Of a stretch of 64,000 nucleotides of DNA, positions 16,712 to 25,801 are shown in pieces. Source of the stretch: Aldehydirespirator sp963662645 (GTDB lineage: Bacteria > Actinomycetota > Acidimicrobiia > Acidimicrobiales > Aldehydirespiratoraceae). Position numbers and translations under genes: made by a program. Under the pieces are notes generated by a model. The model worked only from the letters and a program-made list of their open reading frames with translations. It was not told where the DNA came from and ran no database searches. The stretch lies in contig OY759762.1 of NCBI GenBank assembly GCA_963662645.2, positions 620,001 to 684,000 on the forward strand, read 5' to 3'. Within the stretch, counting starts at the first letter, position 1. Each line of letters begins with the position of its first letter.

Positions 16712-18469
16712 ATGTTCTCGAAGGTGCTGGTGGCCAACCGGGGCGAGATTGCGGTTCGGGTGATCCGGGCCTGCCGCGAGATGGGTGTCGCCTCGGCCGC
16801 CGTCTACTCCGACGAGGACCGCGGCGCCATGCACGTGCGGCTGGCGGACGAGGCCTACTCGTTGGGAGGCGCAGCCGCGGCCGAGAGCTACCTGCGCACC
16901 GACGCCATCGTCGCCGCAATCGAGCGGAGCGGCGCCGACGCGGTCCATCCCGGCTACGGGTTCTTCAGCGAGAACGCCGACTTCGCTCGGGCCGTTGCCG
17001 CTCAGGGCGTCACCTTCATCGGACCGCCGCCCGAAGCGATCGAAGTGATGGGGGACAAGATCTCCGCCCGGGGCGCGGCCGTCCGGGCCGGAGTGGAACC
17101 GGTCCCGGGCACCGCCGAGCCGATCGTCGACGCCTCACAGGTCGAGGCCTTCGGGGCAGACCACGGCTGGCCGGTCGCGGTCAAGGCCGCCTACGGGGGC
17201 GGGGGCCGGGGCATGAAGGTGGTGAGAGAGGCCGCCGAGGCCGGGGCCGCGGTCGAGTCGGCACGACGCGAGGCGCTCGCCTACTTCGGGCGCGACGAGT
17301 TGTACATGGAACGCTATTTCGACGCCGCCCGCCACGTCGAGGTCCAGGTGCTGGCGGACGCCCACGGCAACTGCGTCCACCTCGGGACCCGCGACTGCTC
17401 GGCTCAGCGCCGGCACCAGAAGCTCATCGAGGAGGCGCCCGCGCCACAGATCGATCCCGGTGTCCTCGCGGCCATGGGCGAGGCCGCGGTGGCGGTGGCC
17501 CGCGGCTGCGGCTACGTGAACGCGGGCACCGTCGAGTTCCTCTACGCCGACGGAGAGTTCTACTACCTGGAGATGAACACCAGGCTGCAGGTCGAGCATC
17601 CCGTCACCGAGATGGTGACCGGCGTCGACTTGGTGGAGCAGCAGCTTCGGGTCGCAGCCGGCGAGCCTCTGGCCCTGACCCAAGCCGGCGTCGCGTTCGA
17701 CGGCTGCTCCATCGAGGTGCGAGTCAACGCCGAGGACCCGGCCGGGGGCGCCTTTCTCCCGTGTCCCGGCCTCGTGACCGATCTGAGGCCGGCTCAGGGA
17801 TACGCCACCCGCTGGGACGGCGGCTATGAGGCCGACGACAAGGTCAGCCCGTACTACGACAACCTCATCGGCAAGCTCGTCGTGTGGGGCCGCGACCGCG
17901 ACATCGCCATCGGCCGGGCTCTGCGAGCCCTGTCCGAGACGCGGGTCGCCGGGGTGGCCACCACCATCGGAGCCGCGCAAGCCATCCTGTCCCACCCGGA
18001 CTTCGCGGCGGTGGCCCACTCGACGCGCTGGGTGGAGGAACGGCTCGACTTCTCGTCTCTGCCCGGGCCGCCGCCCGCCGCGACCGGCCCCGAGGCCGGT
18101 GCCGCCGGCGGAGGGATGCGCCACGAGATCGAGGCAGAGGTGGACGGCAAGCGCTTCAGCGTCGCGCTGTGGACACCGCAGGCCGACAGCGGCGACTCCG
18201 AGCGCCCGAGCGCGGCCCGCAGGAAGGCCCGGGGGCCGTCGAGCCTCGGCGGCGGCGCGGCGGAGGTCACGGTCCCCATGCAGGGCACGATCATCAAGCT
18301 CCTGGTGGATGTGGGCGACGAAGTGGAGGCCGGCCAGCCGGTGGCCGTGCTCGAGGCCATGAAGATGGAGAACAACATCGCCGCGGGCCGCTCCGGAACG
18401 GTCGCCGAGATCCGGGTGAAGGTGGGAGACTCGGTCGGAGGCGGAGACACCATCGCAGTCGTCCGCTAG
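16712..18469 (+). CDS. Acetyl/propionyl-CoA carboxylase alpha chain (biotin carboxylase plus BCCP)
   Basis: The 586-residue protein starts MFSKVLVANRGEIAVRVIRACREMG, a typical biotin carboxylase N-terminus. It contains the ATP-grasp loop GGGGRGMK, HVEVQVLAD, RDCSAQRRHQKLIEEAP, EMNTRLQVEHPVTE and RVNAEDP. The C-terminal biotinyl domain ends with EAMKMENN, biotinylated at Lys552. It carboxylates biotin for an acyl-CoA carboxylase; the carboxyltransferase beta subunit is not in this window. Length matches the actinobacterial AccA3/BccA class. It is divergent from birA. Confidence 0.92.
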   Translation: MFSKVLVANRGEIAVRVIRACREMGVASAAVYSDEDRGAMHVRLADEAYSLGGAAAAESYLRTDAIVAAIERSGADAVHPGYGFFSENADFARAVAAQGVTFIGPPPEAIEVMGDKISARGAAVRAGVEPVPGTAEPIVDASQVEAFGADHGWPVAVKAAYGGGGRGMKVVREAAEAGAAVESARREALAYFGRDELYMERYFDAARHVEVQVLADAHGNCVHLGTRDCSAQRRHQKLIEEAPAPQIDPGVLAAMGEAAVAVARGCGYVNAGTVEFLYADGEFYYLEMNTRLQVEHPVTEMVTGVDLVEQQLRVAAGEPLALTQAGVAFDGCSIEVRVNAEDPAGGAFLPCPGLVTDLRPAQGYATRWDGGYEADDKVSPYYDNLIGKLVVWGRDRDIAIGRALRALSETRVAGVATTIGAAQAILSHPDFAAVAHSTRWVEERLDFSSLPGPPPAATGPEAGAAGGGMRHEIEAEVDGKRFSVALWTPQADSGDSERPSAARRKARGPSSLGGGAAEVTVPMQGTIIKLLVDVGDEVEAGQPVAVLEAMKMENNIAAGRSGTVAEIRVKVGDSVGGGDTIAVVR

Positions 18470-18471
18470 AG

Positions 18472-18670
18472 CCGCTCGGCCTCTTGTTTCCCGCTCTCGT
18501 TCGCTACGCTCACGGGCCGCTCGGGCCACGGCCTCACCCGTATGGGGCGGATTCGCTCGCCGGCCCGCTCGGCCTCTTGTTTCCCGCTCTCGTTCGCTAC
18601 GCTCACGGGCCGCTCGGGCCACGGCCTCGCCCGCATGAGGCGGATTCGCTCGCCGGCCCGCTCGGCCTCT
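18472..18670 (+). repeat. Tandem 93-bp units of the dispersed intergenic repeat
   Basis: Units begin with CCGCTCGGCCTCTTG at 18472 and 18565, and a partial third begins at 18658, a period of 93 bp. The two full units differ at only a few positions. Each contains TTTCCCGCTCTCGTTCGCTA followed by the CTCACGGGCCGCTCGG core found at other gene junctions. The block fills the whole gap between the carboxylase and the next glycosyltransferase. Confidence 0.85.
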
Positions 18671-18683
18671 TAGGATCGGTCGT

Positions 18684-19607
18684 GTGAGCGATCTCGACGT
18701 GAGCGTGGTGCTGCCCGTCTACAACGAGGCGGCGCACCTCGGCGAGGAGCTCGACCGCATCACGGCCGCTCTCCAACAGTCTCGCTACACGTGGGAGGTC
18801 CTGGTAGTCGACGACGGCTCCGACGACGGCTCGGGCGATCTGGCACTGGGCCGCGACGGTGTGAGGCTCCTGCGCTCGGCCCGCAATCGCGGCTGCGGCG
18901 CGGCGAGGCGCATCGGCACTCTGGCGTCCAAGGGCCGGGTGGTGGTCTGGACCGACGCCGACATGACCTATCCCAACGACGAGATACCGGCCTTAGTAGA
19001 GGAGCTGGGCGACGCCGACCAGCTGGTGGGGGCCCGCACGACCGAGCAGGGGACGCTCAAGGCGCTGCGCATCCCCACCAAGTGGGCCATCCGGAGGCTG
19101 GCGTCGTACCTCTCCCGGACCCGCATCCCGGACCTGAACTCCGGCTTCCGGGCCATGCGCCGCAGCGTGGCCGAACAGTTCATGGGCCAACTTCCCGAAG
19201 GCTTCTCGTGCGTCACCACCATCACGATGCTGTTCCTGATGAACGGCTACAGCGTGCGCTACAAGCCGGTGGAGTACCGGCCCCGGTCGGGCCGCTCGAA
19301 GTTCCACTGGTGGGCCGACACCCGCCGCTACCTGCTGCAAGTCGTGAGGATGATGCTGTCGCACGACCCGCTCCGGGTGTTCATGCCCCTGGCTGCGATC
19401 CTGGGAGCGGTCTTCGCGGCGAAGCTGGGCTACGACCTGGCCGGCAAGGACCTGCGGGTCGCGACCAACACCCTGCTGCTGGGCTTCGCGGCCATCCAGA
19501 CGCTCGCCATCGGGCTGCTGGCCGACCTGGTGGTGCGAGCATCACGGCCCGGCCGGCTGGTCCCGCCCGCCGACGCGGCCGAAATCACCAGCGGAACGCC
19601 CGAGTGA
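18684..19607 (+). CDS. Family 2 glycosyltransferase, polyprenyl-phosphate type
   Basis: The 307-residue enzyme begins at GTG and has SVVLPVYNEAAHLGEEL, LVVDDGSDDGS, VWTDADMTYPNDE (DxD motif) and PDLNSGFRAMRR, the DPM1/GtrB-like set. Two hydrophobic stretches near the C-terminus (FMPLAAILGAVFAAKL; NTLLLGFAAIQTLAIGLLADLVV) anchor it in the membrane. It probably moves a sugar from an NDP donor to polyprenyl phosphate for later transfer outside the cell. It opens the plus-strand run of the polysaccharide locus. Confidence 0.87.
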   Translation: MSDLDVSVVLPVYNEAAHLGEELDRITAALQQSRYTWEVLVVDDGSDDGSGDLALGRDGVRLLRSARNRGCGAARRIGTLASKGRVVVWTDADMTYPNDEIPALVEELGDADQLVGARTTEQGTLKALRIPTKWAIRRLASYLSRTRIPDLNSGFRAMRRSVAEQFMGQLPEGFSCVTTITMLFLMNGYSVRYKPVEYRPRSGRSKFHWWADTRRYLLQVVRMMLSHDPLRVFMPLAAILGAVFAAKLGYDLAGKDLRVATNTLLLGFAAIQTLAIGLLADLVVRASRPGRLVPPADAAEITSGTPE

Positions 19608-19702
19608 GGGGTGGCCGACGACCACTCGACCGTCCACGCCACGATGCCGGGCAGGCGCTAGCCTCTCGCCCCGGCGGGCGTCGGCAGAAGAACGGTGGTT
19701 TC

Positions 19703-21682
19703 ATGCCCTCCCATTCCATTCGTTCGCTCGTAGGCCTGCTATTGGTCGCCGCGGTCGCCGCCGGCGCGTTCGCCACCCCCGCCGCGGCCCACCCCCACGG
19801 CCCCTCCAATGACGAGTTCACCTTCATCGGCGGGGGCTGGGGCCACGGCACCGGCATGAGCCAGTACGGCGCCCTCGGACGGGCCAACGCGGGCCACACG
19901 CACGCCGAGATCCTCGCCTTCTACTACGACGGGACGGAACTGACGACCGATCCCAGCCTGGTGCCCGACGACATCGACGTGCGCATCGCCGTCCACAACA
20001 CCACCGTCTTCAGACCGACCGGACTGTTGACCGTGTCCATGGACGGCCGGTTCCTCGACACCACCGTCAACACGCTCACCGTGCGCCGCGGCGACGGCGG
20101 CTGGCACATCAACTCCAGCAACATCGACTGGTGCCGCGGCTTCTGCAGCGGGACGGTGCTGACCGTGAGCTTCAACGACGGCCAGCATGTGCGGGTCTCC
20201 AACACCTCGAACGGCACCGAGCGCTACGCGCACGGGCAGTTCCAACTCACCCCGGCCGCGGGCGGGATCGCCAACTGCGGAAGCGCCGACGCGAACCAGT
20301 ACTGCCTGGTGATCGGGGAGATGACCATGCAGCAGTATCTCTACGGCCTCCGAGAGGTGCCCCGCTCCTGGCCGGCGGAGGCCCTGAAGTCCCAGGTCAT
20401 CGCGGCCCGCAGCTACGCCACCGCCGTCATCAGGGACCGGGCCGGCTGGTCCTCGCCGTTCGATCTCTACACCTCGACGCGCGACCAGGAGTACAAGGCC
20501 TGGGACTACGAGAGGGAATCCGGCCACAGCGACTGGGCCGATCAGGTGAATGCCACCGACGACACCGTGCTCACCTACCGGCCGACCGGCGAGGCAGAGC
20601 CCAAGGTGATCACCGCCTTCTACGGCACGTCGAACGGAGGGTACACGGCGGCCAACGAGGAGCCCCGGCGGGAGTCCCTGCCGTACCTGCTGGCCAAGCC
20701 CGACCCCTTCGACGCCGCGCCGGACGCGAACGGCGATTCCCAGAACCCCACCCACTCCTGGACACGCACCTACACCGCCGACCAGATCCGCCAGTGGCTC
20801 GCCGACTACCCCTTCGCCGATCTGGACGTGGGCGAGATCGTCGAGATCCACCTCTCGGCCGGCGGACCCTCGGGCCGCATCGACGACTCTCTGGTGGTCC
20901 TGGTAGGAACGGAGCGCACGATCGAGGTCCGCAACGACGACGGCGAGCCCTACGGCTACCGCTTCTACTACGCCCTCGTGCTGGGCTGCCGCCGCACCCC
21001 CGACTGCCAGCCCCTGCTGTCCACCAAGCTGACGCTTCAGGGCGCGCACACCGACGACGGCTCCACCGTCCACACCCTCCCGTTCACCGACGTCGCCTGG
21101 AACGCCCCCTACGCGGCCGCCGTTTCATGGATGCTCAACACGGAGATCACCCAGGGCACGACGCCCACGACCTTCTCGCCCGCCCGCTCGCTGACCCGGG
21201 CCCAGTTCGCCACGTTCCTGTGGCGCTTCGCGGGCGAGCCGCAGTCGGCCGACGGATCGCTGACCTTCGACGACGTGGAACCCGACAGCTTCTACTCAGA
21301 GGCGGTGGGCTGGATGGTGGACCAAAACATCACCCTCGGGTGCAGCAGCGATCCCATGCTGTTCTGCCCCAACGGTCCGCTCAACGCCTCGCAGTTGGCC
21401 GCCTTCCTGTGGCGGTTCGCGGGACGCACCTACAGCAACCACCCGGTCCCATTCACCGACATCGGGATCAACGACTTCTACCTGGAGGCCGCCCGCTGGC
21501 TGGTGGAGCACAACCTCTGGATCGACGAGCGCTACCGGGCGCCCGGCGACACGCGGACGGAGTTCAAGCCTCACGACCAGGTGAACCGGGCCCGGATGGC
21601 CATGCTGGTGTGGAACCTGGCCGCGGCGCCCGGCGCGTTCGACCTCGACGTGCCGCTGCCGCCCCTGATGCGATCCACGTGA
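19703..21682 (+). CDS. Secreted SpoIID/LytB-domain protein with three S-layer homology motifs
   Basis: A signal peptide (about 1-29, ending ATPAAA) precedes a SpoIID/LytB domain. It contains the GGGWGHGTGMSQYGALGRA motif and REVPRSWPAEALKSQVIAARSYA, the conserved core of SpoIID-type proteins, in which it marks peptidoglycan glycan-strand hydrolases or sensors. The last 210 residues hold three SLH-like repeats (FTDVAWNAPYAAAVSWMLN, FDDVEPDSFYSEAVGWMVD, FTDIGINDFYLEAARWLVE), which would attach the protein to the cell wall. ATG 19703 starts the signal peptide. The TGA overlaps the next GTG. Confidence 0.88.
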   Translation: MPSHSIRSLVGLLLVAAVAAGAFATPAAAHPHGPSNDEFTFIGGGWGHGTGMSQYGALGRANAGHTHAEILAFYYDGTELTTDPSLVPDDIDVRIAVHNTTVFRPTGLLTVSMDGRFLDTTVNTLTVRRGDGGWHINSSNIDWCRGFCSGTVLTVSFNDGQHVRVSNTSNGTERYAHGQFQLTPAAGGIANCGSADANQYCLVIGEMTMQQYLYGLREVPRSWPAEALKSQVIAARSYATAVIRDRAGWSSPFDLYTSTRDQEYKAWDYERESGHSDWADQVNATDDTVLTYRPTGEAEPKVITAFYGTSNGGYTAANEEPRRESLPYLLAKPDPFDAAPDANGDSQNPTHSWTRTYTADQIRQWLADYPFADLDVGEIVEIHLSAGGPSGRIDDSLVVLVGTERTIEVRNDDGEPYGYRFYYALVLGCRRTPDCQPLLSTKLTLQGAHTDDGSTVHTLPFTDVAWNAPYAAAVSWMLNTEITQGTTPTTFSPARSLTRAQFATFLWRFAGEPQSADGSLTFDDVEPDSFYSEAVGWMVDQNITLGCSSDPMLFCPNGPLNASQLAAFLWRFAGRTYSNHPVPFTDIGINDFYLEAARWLVEHNLWIDERYRAPGDTRTEFKPHDQVNRARMAMLVWNLAAAPGAFDLDVPLPPLMRST

Positions 21683-22995
21683 GGACCGGCTTCCTGCGGC
21701 GCCTGGGCTTTCGTTATCTGTACCTGATCGACGCGACCACGCTGTTCGGACTCATGGTCGCGATCACGGCGGCGCGCTTCGGGCTCGACTGGCCCACCTA
21801 CCCGCTGTCGCACTACGCGGTGGGCTTCGCGGCGGCGACGGGCCTGCACATGGCCGTCTACTACTTCGGCGGCCTCTACGAGTACGAGCAGCGGCTCGGC
21901 CGGCCGCCGTGGCTGCCGCGAGCCACGATGCTCACCCTGCTGGCAGTGGGGGCCGACGCCACTGTGTCGCTGCTCAGCGGCCGCTACCTGATGCCCCGGG
22001 CCAACCTCGTGATCCTGGCCGCGGCGGCCAGCCTGGTGGTGTCGTTCAACCGCTGGCTGGCCCGGCGCGTGAGGATGCGCCGCTTCGGGCCGTGCCGGGT
22101 CCTGCTGATGGGAGACCCCGCGGATGTGGAGTCGGCCCGGCGCCACCTGGGCGACGCGGAGCCCGCAGTGGAGATCGCCGGACAGTCCGACACGCCGTCG
22201 GACATCGCCGCCGAGGTCGACCGGACGGCGGCCACCGATCTGCTGCTGCTGTCCAGCCAGTCGCTGGACATCATCTATCCCGAGCCGCTGGCCGAACTGG
22301 AGGGACACCAGGTGGGGGTCTACCGGCGGATCGCACCCTCCGACACCCTGCTGGGACTCCAGCGGATCCGCCAGATCGGCGGCATGCCCTTCGTGGCCCT
22401 GCGAGCCCATGCCCTGCCCGCGTGCCGGCTGCGCTTCAAGCGCCTCCTCGATCTCGTCTACCTGCTGGTGCTGGCCCCCGTTGCCATCCCATTGACGCTC
22501 GCGGTCGGGCTGTACGTGCGCCTGCGGGCCGGTCCGGGAGTGCTCTACCGCCAGGAGCGGGTGGGCATGGAGGACCGGACGTTCGTCATGCTGAAGTTCC
22601 GAACCATGACGCCGGACGCGGAGCGAGCCGGGCCGAAGCTGGCCCTGCCCGACGATCCCAGAGTCATCGAGGGCGTGGCGTGGCTCCGCCGGACCCGGCT
22701 CGACGAACTGCCGCAGCTCTGGAATGTCCTCGCCGGAGAGATGTCGCTGGTCGGGCCTCGGGCCGAGCGGCCCGAACTGGTGGCCCGGCTCGAGGAGGAG
22801 ATCGCCGGATACGGCCGGCGCCACGACATCCCGCCGGGCATCACCGGCCTGGCCCAGACTCAGGGCCACTACCAGACGGACGCCGCCCACAAGCTCGGCC
22901 ATGATCTGCAATACGTTGTGAACTGGTCGCCGCTGCTCGACTGGGAGATCATGGTGAAGAGCCTCGTCGTCATGGCCCGCCGCTCGGGCCGGTGA
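21679..22995 (+). CDS. Initiating bacterial sugar-phosphate transferase (WbaP/WcaJ type)
   Basis: The 438-residue protein has N-terminal membrane helices, a CoA-binding-like middle domain (RRFGPCRVLLMGDP) and a C-terminal polyprenyl-phosphate hexose-1-phosphate transferase domain. That domain starts FKRLLDLVYLLVLAPVAIPL, with RQERVG, MLKFRTM, LRRTRLDELPQLWNVLAGEMSLVGPRAERPE and GITGLAQTQGHY. It loads the first sugar-1-phosphate on undecaprenyl/decaprenyl phosphate. The GTG start overlaps the previous stop as GTGA. It is the probable committed step of this polysaccharide locus. Confidence 0.92.
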   Translation: MRTGFLRRLGFRYLYLIDATTLFGLMVAITAARFGLDWPTYPLSHYAVGFAAATGLHMAVYYFGGLYEYEQRLGRPPWLPRATMLTLLAVGADATVSLLSGRYLMPRANLVILAAAASLVVSFNRWLARRVRMRRFGPCRVLLMGDPADVESARRHLGDAEPAVEIAGQSDTPSDIAAEVDRTAATDLLLLSSQSLDIIYPEPLAELEGHQVGVYRRIAPSDTLLGLQRIRQIGGMPFVALRAHALPACRLRFKRLLDLVYLLVLAPVAIPLTLAVGLYVRLRAGPGVLYRQERVGMEDRTFVMLKFRTMTPDAERAGPKLALPDDPRVIEGVAWLRRTRLDELPQLWNVLAGEMSLVGPRAERPELVARLEEEIAGYGRRHDIPPGITGLAQTQGHYQTDAAHKLGHDLQYVVNWSPLLDWEIMVKSLVVMARRSGR

Positions 22996-23066
22996 ACAGC
23001 CCCGCTGCGTCACGCGGCGGTCTGCCGGTGAAAGCCCCGCTGCGCTCCGCGGCGGCCTGCCCGTGA
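22992..23066 (+). repeat. Threefold duplicated gene-start segment forming a 24-residue coupled ORF
   Basis: GTGAACAGCCCCGCTGCG (22992), GTGAAAGCCCCGCTGCG (23028) and GTGAACAGACCCCG (23063) are copies spaced 36 and 35 bp apart. The first GTG overlaps the sugar transferase stop. From it a 24-codon frame runs through the second copy and ends with TGA 23064-23066, overlapping the real glycosyltransferase GTG. The arrangement parallels the one in front of cofD. Confidence 0.65.
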
Positions 23067-24088
23067 ACAGACCCCGAACCGCCCGCGACCGCGCGCCGCA
23101 CATCTCGGTGGTGGTGCCGGCTCGGGACTGCGCCGCAGTGATCCCGGCGTGTCTCGCAGCCATCGGCGCCCAGACATACCGCGGGCCCGTCGACGTGACG
23201 GTGGCGGTGGCGCCCAGCCGCGACGGCACCGAGCAGACGGTCGCCGGGGCCGCCATCGATCTGCCCCTGCAGGTGGTCGGGAACCCGGCGGGGACCACCG
23301 CGGCGGGCCTCAACATTGCAGTGGCAGCATCGAAGGGCCCGATCGTGGCCCGGGTGGACGCGCAGTCGCGTCTTCCGCCCGACTACCTGGAGCGGGCCGT
23401 GTCCGCCCTGGCCCGTACCGGGGCGGCCAACGTGGGCGGCGTGCAGCGCCCCGTCGGCGCCGGAGGCCTGCCCGGCGCGATCGCGGCCGCGATGGGGTCG
23501 CCCTTCGGGGCCGGCCCCGCGGCCTTCCGCCGGGGCCGGCGCGCCGGACCGGCCGACACCGTGTACCTGGGAGTGTTCGACCGCGACGCCCTGGAGTCGG
23601 TCGGCGGCTTCGACGAGACCCTCGGGCGCAACCAGGACTACGAGCTCAACTGGCGTCTGCGCGAGCACGGGCACACCGTGTGGCTCGATCCCAGACTGGT
23701 GGTCGACTACGTGCCCCGCTCCGACTACCGGGGGCTGGCTCGCCAGTACTTCTCGTACGGAGCATGGAAGCGCACCATGCTGGTGCGTCACCCGCGGTCG
23801 CTTCGCATCCGCCAGCTCGCCGCCCCGGCACTGGTCGCGGGCCTGGCGTTCTCCGCGTTCGAGCTGGCCCTGGGACGCTGGAGGGGCGCGGCCTTGCCGG
23901 CGCTGTATGCCGGGGCCTGCGCGGTGGCCGCCACCGGGCTGCGCGACGTGCTGCGGGGCCGGCTCGACCGGACGCGGGCCGCAGCTGCCTTCGCGGTGAT
24001 GCACATCGCTTGGGGGGCGGGCTTCCTGGCGGGACGCACCGGCCAGGGCAGGCCCCCGGATCGGCCGGAGGCCGCGGACCCCGCCTAG
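23063..24088 (+). CDS. Family 2 glycosyltransferase, ExoA-like
   Basis: The 341-residue protein has HISVVVPARDCAAVIPACL, a VARVDAQSRLPPDYLE segment with the DxD-like acidic site, and GGFDETLGRNQDYELNWRLREHG, the acceptor-side ED motif of GT2 enzymes. The C-terminal third is hydrophobic with several helices, as in ExoA-type membrane-associated transferases. The GTG start is coupled to a leader ORF made by duplication of this start. The sugar is unknown; the position places it in assembly of the lipid-linked repeat unit. Confidence 0.85.
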   Translation: MNRPRTARDRAPHISVVVPARDCAAVIPACLAAIGAQTYRGPVDVTVAVAPSRDGTEQTVAGAAIDLPLQVVGNPAGTTAAGLNIAVAASKGPIVARVDAQSRLPPDYLERAVSALARTGAANVGGVQRPVGAGGLPGAIAAAMGSPFGAGPAAFRRGRRAGPADTVYLGVFDRDALESVGGFDETLGRNQDYELNWRLREHGHTVWLDPRLVVDYVPRSDYRGLARQYFSYGAWKRTMLVRHPRSLRIRQLAAPALVAGLAFSAFELALGRWRGAALPALYAGACAVAATGLRDVLRGRLDRTRAAAAFAVMHIAWGAGFLAGRTGQGRPPDRPEAADPA

Positions 24089-24114
24089 AGCGAGCGCACA
24101 CAACCCGGCCCGGA

Positions 24115-24861
24115 TCAGCCGGCGCCAGTCGAATCCAGGTAGGCGGCCACAACCTCGCCGGGTTCGCCCACCGCCCTGAGCACCCCGTCGTCGAGCCACG
24201 CGACCCGATCGCAGGACCTCTCGATCTCGGCCATGTTGTGCGACACCAGGACCACCGACCCGGCCGCCGAGCGGACCTCGTCGATGCGCTCGGCGCTGCG
24301 GGCCCGGAAACCCTCGTCCCCCACTGACAGAGCCTCGTCGATCAACAGGATGTCGGGAATCCGGGCGGTGGCGATCGCGAAGTTCAGACGGGCCCTCATC
24401 CCCGACGAGTAAGTACGCAGCGGCCGGTCTATGGCGCCGCGGAGTCCGGCGAAGTCGATGATCTCGTCCATGCGGCTCTCCACTTCGGCCCGGGTGAAGC
24501 CCAGGGCGAGCCCACCGATCAGGATGTTGCGTCGGCCGGACAGAGCGGAGCGCAGCGCCGCGGACACGCCCAGCAGCGACGGCCTGCTCCGGCCGAGGAT
24601 CGTGCCCGATGCCAGCGGCAGCAGCCCGGTCATGGCCGCCAGCAGCGTCGACTTGCCCGACCCGTTGGCCCCGACGAGGCCCAGCGTCTCGGACTCGTGA
24701 AGATCCAGGCTCACGCCGCGCACGGCCCGGATCGTCTGGTAGCGCCGTGCGGTCCGCCCGCTCGAGAACAGCTGCTTGATGCCCGCGGCCGGATCCTCGT
24801 ACACCCGGTAGTACACGTGGGCGTCGTCCACCCGCACCGTCACAGCCCGATCCGAGTCCAT
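24115..24861 (-). CDS. Polysaccharide ABC exporter, ATP-binding subunit (TagH/Wzt type)
   Basis: The 248-residue protein has Walker A GANGSGKST, the signature YSSGMRARLNFAIA, Walker B DILLIDEALSVGD and the H-loop VLVSHNMAEI. The DEALSVGD and YSSGM variants are characteristic of polysaccharide and teichoic-acid exporters. No C-terminal carbohydrate-binding domain is present, so it is not a full-length Wzt. ATG 24861 is preferred; the same frame stays open upstream across the gap to the permease. It forms a pair with the upstream permease gene. Confidence 0.9.
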   Translation of the reverse strand: MDSDRAVTVRVDDAHVYYRVYEDPAAGIKQLFSSGRTARRYQTIRAVRGVSLDLHESETLGLVGANGSGKSTLLAAMTGLLPLASGTILGRSRPSLLGVSAALRSALSGRRNILIGGLALGFTRAEVESRMDEIIDFAGLRGAIDRPLRTYSSGMRARLNFAIATARIPDILLIDEALSVGDEGFRARSAERIDEVRSAAGSVVLVSHNMAEIERSCDRVAWLDDGVLRAVGEPGEVVAAYLDSTGAG

Positions 24862-24931
24862 CACGCCATCCTCGACGGCGCCGGCGACGAGTTGGCCGTA
24901 TCGGATGTCGTCGCGGCCCGGCCCGGATCCA

Positions 24932-25759
24932 TCACGCCCCCAGCCGCTGGTCGGATCGCCAGAAGACCGCGAATCCGACCACCAGCAGCGCCACGCCCCA
25001 GACCAGCATTCCAGCCACCGCCCAGGAGTCGGCCGGTTCACCGAGCAGGCACCAGCGGGCGCAGGTGATCACGTCGTAGAGCGGGTTCAGAGCAAACGCC
25101 CGCCGCCAGAACTCGCTCGTCACGAACGCATCGACGCTGAAGATCACGCCCGAGGCGTAGAACAGCAGCCTGAACACGTGTGGCAGCAACTGGCGCAAAT
25201 CCGGCACGGCCGCCCCGATGCGGGCCACCAGGAGCGCCGCCCCGAAGTTGAACACGAACTGCGCGGCCAGCACCCCGATCAGTGCCAGCCACCGCAGCGA
25301 CGGACGCTCACCGGTGGCGATCACGGCTGCAAGCGCCAGCACGAGCGCGGGCGCGAACGCGGCGGTCTGGCCGTTGACGGTCGCCGCCGGCAGCAGGATG
25401 CGTGGAAACTGCACCGATCGGATCAGTCCCAGATTGCGGGGGATGCACACCGCGGCGTCCTGCACGACCCGCTGGGTGAGATGGAACCAGACCACCCCGA
25501 CGACGAGGAAGCCCAGGAAGTTGTCCACGCCGCGGCTGGTGTCGATGACCAGCCCGAAGATCAGGAAGTAGACCGCCACCATCAACGCCGGGTTCAATAG
25601 ATGCCAGAGCTGGCCCAGCGCAGATCCCATGTTCTGGGCCCGCAGATCCTGTACGGGGACCAGGATGGCGAAGTCCCGTCTCCGCCAGACCTCAGCGAGA
25701 TAGACGGCGGGTGGTGAGGGCTGCGTAAGGTCGACCAACTGCTGGTCGGGATCGCTCAC
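24932..25759 (-). CDS. Polysaccharide ABC exporter, permease subunit (TagG/Wzm type)
   Basis: The 275-residue ABC-2 permease begins cytoplasmically with LAEVWRRRDFAILVPVQDLRAQNMGSALGQLWHLLNPALMVAVYFLIFGLVI, the conserved gating-helix entry of this family. It then has six hydrophobic segments, including the amphipathic LPHVFRLLFYASGVIFS and ALNPLYDVITCARWCLLG. It pairs with the ATPase downstream to export a lipid-linked glycan. GTG 25759 gives the usual family length, whereas ATG 25843 would run into the divergent gene. A perfect 16-bp palindrome lies just upstream. Confidence 0.9.
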   Translation of the reverse strand: MSDPDQQLVDLTQPSPPAVYLAEVWRRRDFAILVPVQDLRAQNMGSALGQLWHLLNPALMVAVYFLIFGLVIDTSRGVDNFLGFLVVGVVWFHLTQRVVQDAAVCIPRNLGLIRSVQFPRILLPAATVNGQTAAFAPALVLALAAVIATGERPSLRWLALIGVLAAQFVFNFGAALLVARIGAAVPDLRQLLPHVFRLLFYASGVIFSVDAFVTSEFWRRAFALNPLYDVITCARWCLLGEPADSWAVAGMLVWGVALLVVGFAVFWRSDQRLGA

Positions 25760-25763
25760 GACT

Positions 25764-25779
25764 ACGATCCTAGGATCGT
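25764..25779. promoter_or_regulatory. Perfect 16-bp palindrome in the divergent exporter/glycosyltransferase spacer
   Basis: ACGATCCTAGGATCGT is fully self-complementary and lies five bases upstream of the permease GTG and 22 bp before the divergent gene at 25802. It could be a binding site for a dimeric regulator controlling both genes; that role is inferred from position only. Confidence 0.4.
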
Positions 25780-25801
25780 CCGTCGCGGCAATAATGCAAC
25801 C

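Noticed and set aside
24862..25041. Longer N-terminus for the exporter ATPase
   Set aside because: The extension covers the 70-bp gap and the permease gene end and is Trp/Ser/Arg-rich. ATG 24861 gives the usual family length.
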